A DNA stretch of 22,959 bases, from the NCBI GenBank assembly GCA_019323235.1, contig JAHWHN010000016.1, positions 1 to 22,959 of the forward strand, given 5' to 3'. The notes beneath the pieces were generated by a model, which did no database searches, was not told the DNA's origin, and was given only the letters and a program-made list of their open reading frames with translations. Shown in pieces: positions 14,741-22,276 of this stretch; the first letter of the stretch is position 1; each line of letters begins with the position of its first letter. The DNA comes from Candidatus Woesearchaeota archaeon. Lineage in GTDB: Archaea > Nanobdellota > Nanobdellia > Woesearchaeales > JABIAG01. Made by a program: the position numbers and the translations under genes.

Positions 14741-15142
14741 ATGAAAGGACAAATTTCTATTGAATACATCATCATTGTTGGCTTTGTTCTTGTAATCATA
14801 AATATATTTATTCTAGCATTTTTTCAATATTCGGAATCTTCTGAAAAAGAAATTGATCTATTACAACTAAGTAAAATTACTAAGAAAATAGTTAATTCTG
14901 CAGAAAATGTTAATTCATTTGGAGTTCCTTCTAAAACAACAATTACTGCTTATTTTCCAAACAATATTCAAAATGTTACTTTTAATAATGGAATTCTAAT
15001 AATCTATAAATCGAGAAATGGTTTATCATATATTTCTGAATCATCACTTATTAACATAACAGGATCTATCAGCACAACTGGAGGAATTAAACATTTAATG
15101 ATTAGAGCCACAGAAAATGGAGCTGAGGTCATAGAAGAATGA
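14741..15142 (+). CDS. Minor pilin-like protein with class III signal peptide
   Basis: 133 aa. M-K-G-Q-I-S-I-E-Y fits the classical Q-x-S-x-E form: cleavage between G3 and Q4, E at +5, then a hydrophobic helix (about residues 8-27). The outer domain has no cysteines, unlike the two major pilins. The ATG directly follows a T9 run and has no ribosome binding site or TATA box, so its expression seems to depend on read-through of the preceding terminator. Its end overlaps the next gene (ATGA). A minor or initiating subunit of the same filament is the likely role. Confidence 0.8.
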   Translation: MKGQISIEYIIIVGFVLVIINIFILAFFQYSESSEKEIDLLQLSKITKKIVNSAENVNSFGVPSKTTITAYFPNNIQNVTFNNGILIIYKSRNGLSYISESSLINITGSISTTGGIKHLMIRATENGAEVIEE

Positions 15143-15513
15143 AAGGACAAATTGGGATTCAATTTATAGCAGCTGTTTCAATAGTCATGGTTTTCTTCGT
15201 AGTTTTTTATGTGGGATTACTAACTCAAGAGATTCCAAATGCAGCTGGAAGAGACCAAGAAAACTTACATGATTTGGGAGAAAGAATTAAGAAAGAAATT
15301 TCTCTGGCTCATGAAATGGAAGATGGTTACGAAAGAACCATAATTTTACCAGATAAAATTAATTCAAGAACATATAATATTAGTCGTCAAAATGGATATA
15401 CAATTATTTCTGATGAATATAGAGATTTTTCTATAGTTACTACACCATATACTGGAAATTTTAAAATTGGTACCAATACCATAACTAAAAATGGAGGGGT
15501 TTCAGTAGAATGA
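15139..15513 (+). CDS. Minor pilin-like protein, E5-to-Q variant
   Basis: 124 aa. The N-terminus M-K-G-Q-I-G-I-Q-F keeps the K-G-Q cleavage site but has Q instead of E at +5. A hydrophobic helix (about 8-29) and a small outer domain without cysteine follow. A GAGGT site lies 9 nt before the ATG, inside the preceding gene, and both ends overlap neighbours by 4 nt, so translation is coupled. Since E5 normally pairs with the N-terminal amine of the next subunit during pilus assembly, its loss suggests a special position in the filament. Function is inferred from context. Confidence 0.72.
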   Translation: MKGQIGIQFIAAVSIVMVFFVVFYVGLLTQEIPNAAGRDQENLHDLGERIKKEISLAHEMEDGYERTIILPDKINSRTYNISRQNGYTIISDEYRDFSIVTTPYTGNFKIGTNTITKNGGVSVE

Positions 15514-15992
15514 GAGGACAAGTTTGGTATATGGATTTAATCTTCGGATTAAGTATTTTTATTATTGCATTACTAATATTTTTTTCAAATAAAATTAATT
15601 TAAATAATTATGATCAAGCATACTTATCAAGTATGATTTTTGAAATTAACTCCATTAGTGATCAAATAATGGGTTCAGGATATCCTACAAATTGGAATGA
15701 GAATAATGTTATCGAGATAGGAATTGTTGATAATGGGGTTATTAATGAAACTAAATTAAATAATTTAAATGATCTCAATTATAATGATACTAAACGATTA
15801 TTTAATACAAGATTTGATTATTATTTTTATATTGTTGGTGAACAACTATATGACAATAAAGAAGGTTATGGTAAAGCAGGAGTTAATTCTACAAATATTG
15901 AATCCATAGATAGTAATCAAATGATTAATATTGATAGATATGTTGTATTTAATGATAAAATTAGATTATTAAAGGTGATATCATGGGATTAA
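15510..15992 (+). CDS. Minor pilin-like protein, shifted acidic residue
   Basis: 160 aa. M-R-G-Q-V-W-Y-M-D-L-I keeps R-G-Q but has M at +5 and D at +6, followed by a hydrophobic helix (about 10-26). The outer part is rich in N, D and I with several N-x-S/T sequons and no cysteine. A GGAGG site lies about 12 nt before the ATG. Overlaps of 4 and 10 nt with its neighbours indicate one transcript. Whether an EppA-type peptidase cleaves it is open. Confidence 0.68.
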   Translation: MRGQVWYMDLIFGLSIFIIALLIFFSNKINLNNYDQAYLSSMIFEINSISDQIMGSGYPTNWNENNVIEIGIVDNGVINETKLNNLNDLNYNDTKRLFNTRFDYYFYIVGEQLYDNKEGYGKAGVNSTNIESIDSNQMINIDRYVVFNDKIRLLKVISWD

Positions 15993-17842
15993 AAGGATTG
16001 TTTTTCACGATTGATGCTTTACTAGGTTTGATATTAATCATATCTGTAATTACTTCTTCTTCTGTTTTATTTATTGAAGATGATTTTGAAATTGAAAGCC
16101 ATCTGGGAGAAGATTTAATCTATATATTTAGTGAAGTTCCAATACAAGATTTGGATGAATCTAATATAAATAATTTGATTGGAAATGGAACTGCTACTGG
16201 AGAAGAAAGTGTTTTTGAATTAATTGGACAAGAATATGCAAAAGGTAATGAAGAAATAATTGATGATATTATTGGAAATTTAGTTTCTGGTTTAATTAAA
16301 GATAAAGAAGGTATTGCAATATATTTAGAAGAAGATTTAGTATTTTTTAAAGAAACAACAAGTGATAGAAGTAGAGAAGTATATAATACTTTTATTTCAG
16401 GTATTGAAAAAAACAAACCGACTAAAGGATATGTTTCAAGAGCTGTAAATTATGGAGGATTATATGAACAAGAATTAATAATTCCAATAAATACACAAGG
16501 TTCTGGATGGAAAGGTAATGATGCCGATCCTGGAAGATTTATTACGACTAAAAATTTTGAAGTTCCAAGTAACATAACTCTTCTTCAAGCAGAATTAAAA
16601 ATTGCTCTAGAAATTGAAGATAAAGGTTCAGATTGGGATGTTGCTAATATAAATAATTTATGTTACTTTAAAAAATCAGATTTGAATTTTGAATTTAGTG
16701 ATTCAGTAGTCCAAGATTTTAATATTTATAATTGTATAAATTCAGGAAATAATTTTATAAAAATTGAAGGACAAAATCAGGGTTCTAATGGTAGAATTAA
16801 TCCAGGGATGAGAATTTATCTAAGATATGAACAAAATGTTGTAACTACTGTGACTCCAAATCAAAGAATTACTAAAAGGTACTATTTTGATAATTTAAAA
16901 TCAATTCCACCAAGCGGAGGATGTAGTGGAGCTTGGCAAACTTTGGCTTTTAGAATTCCAGAAGATGCATCTAATTTTACAGGTACTTTAAATCTTGAAG
17001 CAACTGGAATTACTGATTTTACAGGAAATCAAAATTTTAAAGATTGGAATAGTGATGTTCAAAGACAAAAAGATTATGACTATATCTTATTTGTTAATGG
17101 TAATGAACCATATGATTATGATGGAAGTCCTTCATCAAATTTCAATATTTCATATAATATTTCATCAGAATTAATTGAAAGTACCAATGTTATTACTGTT
17201 TTTTTTAATAATTATGGAGATACTTGTTGGGGAGGAAATACCATTGAATTAAAAGCCGATTCTGTTGCTCAAACTGGTTCTTATGTCGAAGTATCTTATG
17301 ATATGGAATATCCCTATAAGTTTGGATCTTTGAAATTTAATAAAGTTCAAGAGTTTAATGATGGACCAGATAAGGAAGTATTAACTGATTTTTCTTTTCC
17401 AAATGAATCTGTTCAAAAAGGAGATGTATTTGTTAATTTAGTTCAAAGGTCTGCAGTTAATCCATCAGTTTATGCAGAAATAAACAATCCTCCAACAGAT
17501 TTGGCTTATCAAAATAAATTATTAAAAGCCGTTCCTTCAAATATTTTTATTCCTGATACTATGACTTCTTTTAATACTAAGAATTATGTTTTTGCTTTAG
17601 ATAAAAGTAATAATTATATCCTTCCAGATAGTGCAATTAACTATGAATTTTACATCCCTATTTCGGTACCATTTGGAGATGTTTTTAATACTTCTGAAGA
17701 AGCTAATAATGATTCTATTGCAAGATTACAAGAACTAATGGGAGAATATTATAATGAAAACTTTGATTTAAGTAGTTCTTCAATTACTGATGTTCCTACA
17801 CTATGGGGTCCATTGAATGTGGAGGTAGTAATATGGAAATGA
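15983..17842 (+). CDS. Large pilin-like surface protein, tip or adhesin candidate
   Basis: 619 aa, about four times the length of the neighbouring pilins. The N-terminus M-G-L-K-G-L-F-F-T-I-D-A-L-L-G resembles the class III helix, with K-G before the hydrophobic stretch and an aspartate at +6, but Q is replaced by L. The outer region has a helical part (about 40-140), then long beta-rich stretches with sparse cysteines (near 224, 248, 315 and 413) and many N-x-S/T sequons. It ends without a second membrane anchor. Its size and position parallel large tip subunits such as GspK or tip adhesins, but no domain is recognised. An AAAGGT site precedes the ATG and the start overlaps the previous gene by 10 nt. 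Confidence 0.7.
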   Translation: MGLKGLFFTIDALLGLILIISVITSSSVLFIEDDFEIESHLGEDLIYIFSEVPIQDLDESNINNLIGNGTATGEESVFELIGQEYAKGNEEIIDDIIGNLVSGLIKDKEGIAIYLEEDLVFFKETTSDRSREVYNTFISGIEKNKPTKGYVSRAVNYGGLYEQELIIPINTQGSGWKGNDADPGRFITTKNFEVPSNITLLQAELKIALEIEDKGSDWDVANINNLCYFKKSDLNFEFSDSVVQDFNIYNCINSGNNFIKIEGQNQGSNGRINPGMRIYLRYEQNVVTTVTPNQRITKRYYFDNLKSIPPSGGCSGAWQTLAFRIPEDASNFTGTLNLEATGITDFTGNQNFKDWNSDVQRQKDYDYILFVNGNEPYDYDGSPSSNFNISYNISSELIESTNVITVFFNNYGDTCWGGNTIELKADSVAQTGSYVEVSYDMEYPYKFGSLKFNKVQEFNDGPDKEVLTDFSFPNESVQKGDVFVNLVQRSAVNPSVYAEINNPPTDLAYQNKLLKAVPSNIFIPDTMTSFNTKNYVFALDKSNNYILPDSAINYEFYIPISVPFGDVFNTSEEANNDSIARLQELMGEYYNENFDLSSSSITDVPTLWGPLNVEVVIWK

Positions 17843-18768
17843 AAAAAGGTATTTTTTTCTCAATTCTTAGTATTATTTTAGTAACTATGCTTATTTCTGG
17901 AATCTTTATTGCAGTAAATTATGAATTATCAGATAATTTTGATAATGAAAAGAAACAAATTCAGATTATGAATAGAATTGTAAAAAATATTGATAATGAT
18001 TTAGGTAAAGCCGCTCACATTATTACTTTTAGAGCTTTATTAGCACAATTAACAAGAATTACTGAAAATGGTACTTATATTAATGATTATGAAGAAGCAT
18101 TTAATGAATTAGCTTTTAACGGTACATTGTATGGAGAAGCTAATGAATTTATGGAAAATAACACTTTTTATGTTTGGTTGAATAATTTCAATGAACGTAT
18201 TAAAAACTCAAATTTTGAAATAAATCTAGAATTTATTGATTTTACTGTCACACAAAATAGTCCTTGGACTATTGAAGGAGTAATTTCCACTAACTTAAGT
18301 TTAACACATAAAAAAGGATATGCATCTTGGAATAAAGTACTAAATTCTACAGAATCTATTAGTTTAATTGGTTTTGAAGACCCTATTTCAACAGTTGAAA
18401 CTTATGGAAGAATTCTTTTATCTATTGAACCATCTAATGTTACAAATTGGGATGCATCTCAAGTAAAAAATGCTATGGAAACTGGAATTTTTATTGCTTC
18501 AAATAGAGGAAGTAATTATTTAAATAGATTAGAAGGTTCTTTAAGCCCAAATTCTAACGGAATAGAGTATTTTGTAAATCCTAGTGATTTAAGTGGAGCT
18601 GGTTTAGAGGCATTGATTTATAATAGAAGTTATGTTGATCATGAATATTGGGGTAGTTCAGAACCAACAATTTATTCTATATCAGGAATTACCAATAGTG
18701 GATACCCTACTTTTAAACTAGATAATGAGACAGTTTATGCTTATAACCTTGAAAATAATACATATTAA
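17833..18768 (+). CDS. Pilin-like envelope protein closing the minor pilin operon
   Basis: 311 aa from the ATG at 17833. That start is preferred because GGAGGT at 17821-17826 lies 6 nt before it; a longer frame from 17803 would begin inside the previous gene. The N-terminus M-E-M-K-K-G-I-F-F-S-I-L-S-I-I has K-G followed by a hydrophobic helix (about 7-27) but neither Q at +1 nor an acidic residue at +5/+6. The outer part has no cysteine and carries many N-x-S/T sequons. It could be a pilus-associated anchor or a minor subunit that is not processed. A 7-bp hairpin covers its stop codon. Confidence 0.68.
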   Translation: MEMKKGIFFSILSIILVTMLISGIFIAVNYELSDNFDNEKKQIQIMNRIVKNIDNDLGKAAHIITFRALLAQLTRITENGTYINDYEEAFNELAFNGTLYGEANEFMENNTFYVWLNNFNERIKNSNFEINLEFIDFTVTQNSPWTIEGVISTNLSLTHKKGYASWNKVLNSTESISLIGFEDPISTVETYGRILLSIEPSNVTNWDASQVKNAMETGIFIASNRGSNYLNRLEGSLSPNSNGIEYFVNPSDLSGAGLEALIYNRSYVDHEYWGSSEPTIYSISGITNSGYPTFKLDNETVYAYNLENNTY

Positions 18769-18777
18769 CCAATATGT
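18760..18777 (+). other. Hairpin over the stop codon at the operon end
   Basis: ACATATT (18760-18766), loop AACC, AATATGT (18771-18777) form a perfect 7-bp stem around the stop codon. No T-run follows, so it is a weak terminator candidate or an mRNA 3' end structure. Confidence 0.35.
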
Positions 18778-18787
18778 GAACCAAAAA

Positions 18788-18797
18788 GTTTATTAAG
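18788..18797 (+). promoter_or_regulatory. TATA-like promoter of the pilus motor operon
   Basis: GTTTATTAAG is centred about 28 nt upstream of the ATG at 18820, with no ribosome binding site, giving a leaderless spacing. It separates motor genes from the pilin transcript. Confidence 0.5.
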
Positions 18798-18819
18798 TAA
18801 AAATTATAATAAAAAACAT

Positions 18820-19869
18820 ATGACAGAGTTGCTAAAGACTGGTGTTGATAAATTAATAAGTCTAGTTAATAAGGAAGGAAAAATTTCTCTAGATGAGGCA
18901 GCTAAAAGACTAAAATATTCTCCAGTAATCATAAAAAGTTGGGTAGAATTGTTGGAAGAAGATGGAATTCTAGAGATGGAATATGTTTTTACTATTCCAT
19001 ACATTGTTAAATCTGAAAAAATAGATGAAGAACCAGAAATAAAAGAAGAAGAACAAAAAGATCTTTTTGTTAGAAGAGCAAAGGTTATTGAAGAACAATT
19101 AGGACATGAAGAATCTAAATTAGAAAAATTGAAGAGAGATCTTGAAAATATTGAGAAAAAGATTAATCCTGAATTGAAAAAAGTTATTCAAAAACTAACT
19201 GAACAAGAAAAAGAAAAGAAAAAGAAAGATAAAATTATTCAAAAACTTAGTAAAAATCAAAAGAAATATTTAGAAAAAATCATGGAATTACATGATCAAG
19301 TTAAAAAAGATGATAAAGACTTACATATTCATCGTAAACACCTGTTCAAAGAAAATAAACAAATACATCAAAAAATACTAAAGGAAAGTCATTTCCATCC
19401 TAAATCTTATAGGTCTTCGGAGAATATTCTTGTTAAAGAATCTAAAGATGTTGAACAATTAGAAAAGAAAATTGAACATGAAAAGAAAATTATTGATTAT
19501 TTAATTGAACATAAAATTTCATTAAAGCCAAGAATTCTTAAATTAAAAGAAAGAATTAAAGAAGAAAATGAAGAACTTTTAAAGGATATTGGAAAAACTA
19601 AAAAAATAATTAAAAAATATGAAGAAAATAAAAAGAAAATCTATAAAGAAGTTAGAATTAAAGATGTTTCAGTAAGTAAAATATTTTCATTTATGCAGAA
19701 AAGACAAAAAGTTTTTTCTTTCGTTGAACATTTGATTAAAGAGAAAGAAGATTTGAAAAAAGATGTTAAAAAATTAGATGGTTATTATAAAAAAGGACTT
19801 CTATCTAAAATAAAAAAAATAGATAAAAGATTTGAAAAGTTCAAAAAAGAAACAAACGCTTTAAGATGA
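18820..19869 (+). CDS. Winged-helix plus long coiled-coil protein heading the pilus motor operon
   Basis: 349 aa. Residues 1-62 look like a small winged helix-turn-helix (I-S-L-D-E-A-A-K-R-L-K-Y-S-P then I-I-K-S-W-V-E-L-L-E-E-D-G-I-L-E-M-E-Y, a helix-turn-helix followed by a wing). The remainder (about 75-345) is almost entirely lysine/glutamate-rich coiled coil without a membrane segment. The end overlaps the secretion ATPase start (ATGA), so the two are co-translated. It may be a cytoplasmic scaffold or regulator of the pilus motor, with the winged helix used for protein rather than DNA contact. No named family is recognised. Confidence 0.7.
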   Translation: MTELLKTGVDKLISLVNKEGKISLDEAAKRLKYSPVIIKSWVELLEEDGILEMEYVFTIPYIVKSEKIDEEPEIKEEEQKDLFVRRAKVIEEQLGHEESKLEKLKRDLENIEKKINPELKKVIQKLTEQEKEKKKKDKIIQKLSKNQKKYLEKIMELHDQVKKDDKDLHIHRKHLFKENKQIHQKILKESHFHPKSYRSSENILVKESKDVEQLEKKIEHEKKIIDYLIEHKISLKPRILKLKERIKEENEELLKDIGKTKKIIKKYEENKKKIYKEVRIKDVSVSKIFSFMQKRQKVFSFVEHLIKEKEDLKKDVKKLDGYYKKGLLSKIKKIDKRFEKFKKETNALR

Positions 19870-21461
19870 AGAAAAAAGTGAAAAAAAATAGGGGTGGTAA
19901 GACTAAATCAAAGAAAGTAATAGTGAAAACTAAATCTAAAAATATTCAAAAATCAAAAACAAATGCAAAACCATTATCTATTAAACCTAAAAATAATAAT
20001 ATAAAAAATAAATTAATTGATAGTTATTCCTTTAGCAATCATAATATTCCAATTAGAGTAGATATTAAAAAGGAAGAAAATGAGTATGTTCCAAGTTATA
20101 TTGTTAGTATTAAAACAATGAGTCCTACAACTCAACTTATTCTTAATAAAATTCAAAACAAATTAATTGAAAATGTAAACATTGGAATTTTGGATATTAC
20201 AAACATTGATAAAAAGAATGTAATTGGTAGTGAGTTCCAAAAAACAATTAAACAATTAGTTAGCGATTATTTTCCAGATTTGAGTCTTGATGAAAAAGAC
20301 TTTCTTGAAGCATATTTAATTAAGAAAACTATTGGTATGGGTGATGTTGAGTTATTAATGGGTGATGTTTTATTAGAAGAAATTGCAATTAACAATTCAG
20401 AAGACCCAGTATGGGTTTATCATAAAAAACATGGTTGGCTAAAAACAAACATTTTCTTAGAGAATGAAAAACAAATTAAACATTATGCATCCATGATTGG
20501 TAGAAAGATTGGTAGACAAATTACGAAGTTAGACCCTTTAATGGACGCTAACATGGATACTGGAGATAGGGTTAACGCAACTTTAGAACCTATTTCAAAT
20601 GATGGTAACACTATCACAATTAGGAAGTTCGCCTCAAAACCATGGACTATTGTTAATTTTTTATTAACTAATACAATGACCATAGAGGCTGCTGCTTTAA
20701 TTTGGTTAGGTATTGAATTTGAACTTTCTATGATTATTGCAGGAGGTACTGCATCTGGTAAAACATCTACATTAAATGTTATATCTAACTTTTTCCCTCC
20801 AAATCATCGTATTATTTCAATTGAAGATACTAGAGAAGTTCAATTAGCTGATTTTGCACATTGGATTCCATTAGTAACAAGACTTCCAAATCCAGAGGGC
20901 AAGGGAGAAATAAGTATGCTAGATTTAATGGTTAACTCTTTAAGGATGAGGCCAGATAGAATTTTAGTTGGTGAAATTAGAAGAAAGAGAGAAGCAGAAA
21001 TTCTATTCGAAGCTATTCACACAGGACACTCTGTATATGCTACATTACACGCTAACAATACTCATGAAGTAATTACAAGGTTAACTAACCCTCCAATTGA
21101 AATTCCTAAAACTATGCTTCCTGGTGTTTCCATAGTTGTTGTTCAACACAGAAACAGAAAAACTGGATTAAGAAGAACATTTGAAATTGCTGAAGTTAGA
21201 AAAGATGCAACTGAGAATGTAATTTACAGATTAGATGTACAAAAAGATATACTTAAAAAAATAAATGAACCTGTAACGTTATACAGAGATTTAGAAATCT
21301 TTTCTGGATTAAGTAAATCTCAGATTAAAAAAGATCTCAAAGAAAAAGAAAAAGTATTGAGATGGTTATTAAAAAGAAATAATGATAATGTGGATGAAGT
21401 TTGTAAGATTATTGCTGAATATTCAACAAATAGAAAAGAACTTCTTAAAAAACTAAAATGA
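19866..21461 (+). CDS. Type II/IV secretion (pilus assembly) ATPase, TadA/GspE-like
   Basis: 531 aa. Hexameric cytoplasmic motor that powers pilus assembly. A very basic, low-complexity N-terminal tail (about 1-50) is followed by the N-terminal domain (about 85-240) and the C-terminal RecA-like domain: Walker A G-G-T-A-S-G-K-T (293-300), Asp box I-S-I-E-D-T-R-E (about 318-325), Walker B R-I-L-V-G-E-I-R with catalytic glutamate 370, and His box H-T-G-H (385-388), then A-T-L-H-A-N-N. All catalytic motifs are intact. It closely matches the archaeal FlaI/TadA group. Position between a coiled-coil protein and two T2SSF proteins, next to the pilins, fixes its role as the motor of this pilus. Starts with overlap, no ribosome binding site. 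Confidence 0.93.
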   Translation: MKKKVKKNRGGKTKSKKVIVKTKSKNIQKSKTNAKPLSIKPKNNNIKNKLIDSYSFSNHNIPIRVDIKKEENEYVPSYIVSIKTMSPTTQLILNKIQNKLIENVNIGILDITNIDKKNVIGSEFQKTIKQLVSDYFPDLSLDEKDFLEAYLIKKTIGMGDVELLMGDVLLEEIAINNSEDPVWVYHKKHGWLKTNIFLENEKQIKHYASMIGRKIGRQITKLDPLMDANMDTGDRVNATLEPISNDGNTITIRKFASKPWTIVNFLLTNTMTIEAAALIWLGIEFELSMIIAGGTASGKTSTLNVISNFFPPNHRIISIEDTREVQLADFAHWIPLVTRLPNPEGKGEISMLDLMVNSLRMRPDRILVGEIRRKREAEILFEAIHTGHSVYATLHANNTHEVITRLTNPPIEIPKTMLPGVSIVVVQHRNRKTGLRRTFEIAEVRKDATENVIYRLDVQKDILKKINEPVTLYRDLEIFSGLSKSQIKKDLKEKEKVLRWLLKRNNDNVDEVCKIIAEYSTNRKELLKKLK

Positions 21462-22276
21462 TAGGATTTTTTTACAGATATACTTTGAAAAAAATGCCTC
21501 ATTTGAAAGATTTGCTTTCAAGGGCTGGAATTTATAAGACTCCAAAACAATTTATTAAAGAATCTTTAATTTCTTCAATGATTGTTACAACTTTCCTTAT
21601 GGGAATGATTATTGTTTTGAGTTTAAATCTAATTCAAATTAAATTCACAATTCTTCTTTTGATTTTTTTAATTATTTTAACAATCAGTGTTTGGTTTTTC
21701 TTTAGTGCTCCGAATGTATTAATTTTAAAAAAGAGAAAAGAAATTGAACAAAATATTATTAGTATTAGTAGACAAATTTTAATTCAAGTAAAATCAGGAG
21801 TTCCTGTTTACGAGATTATGAGATATGTTTCTAAACAAAAAAATGAAGTTGGTAAAACATTTCTAGAGATTACAAACAAAGTTAGTTTAGGTATTGATAT
21901 TGAAGATGCACTTATAGAAAGTATTGATATGACACCTTCAGAAAATTTACAAAGATTATTAGATCAAATATTAAATGGATTAAGTAGTGGTTCTGAATTA
22001 GCTCCAGGATTAGAAAACTTAATTGAACAAATGACAGATAGTGCAATTGTTGATATTCAAAAATATGGTAAAAAATTAAATCCTATTGCAATGTTCTATA
22101 TGATGATTGCAGTAATTGTTCCAACCTTGGGAGTTACTATGTTAGTTGTTGTTTCATCATTTTTATCTCTAAATTTAAACTTAGGGATGTTAATTTTAAT
22201 TACAGTATTCATAACATTCGTTCAATTTATGTTCATTAATGTAATCAAAAAAGGGAGGCCTAACATCAACATATGA
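21458..22276 (+). CDS. Pilus platform membrane protein, T2SSF domain (TadC/TadB-like)
   Basis: 272 aa. A short cytoplasmic start is followed by two membrane helices (about 36-58 and 62-82), a cytoplasmic helical T2SSF domain (about 90-205) with S-R-Q-I-L-I-Q-V-K-S-G-V-P-V-Y-E and L-L-D-Q-I-L-N-G-L-S-S-G-S-E-L, and two C-terminal membrane helices (about 212-235 and 240-262). It is the inner-membrane core on which the ATPase acts. Its start overlaps the ATPase stop (ATGA) and its stop overlaps the next gene the same way, so stoichiometry is probably coupled. Confidence 0.88.
   Translation: MIGFFYRYTLKKMPHLKDLLSRAGIYKTPKQFIKESLISSMIVTTFLMGMIIVLSLNLIQIKFTILLLIFLIILTISVWFFFSAPNVLILKKRKEIEQNIISISRQILIQVKSGVPVYEIMRYVSKQKNEVGKTFLEITNKVSLGIDIEDALIESIDMTPSENLQRLLDQILNGLSSGSELAPGLENLIEQMTDSAIVDIQKYGKKLNPIAMFYMMIAVIVPTLGVTMLVVVSSFLSLNLNLGMLILITVFITFVQFMFINVIKKGRPNINI

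Noticed and set aside
16120..16416. Minus-strand frame inside the 619-aa gene
   Set aside because: It is antisense to a gene in a tight operon and has no ribosome binding site or recognisable domain.
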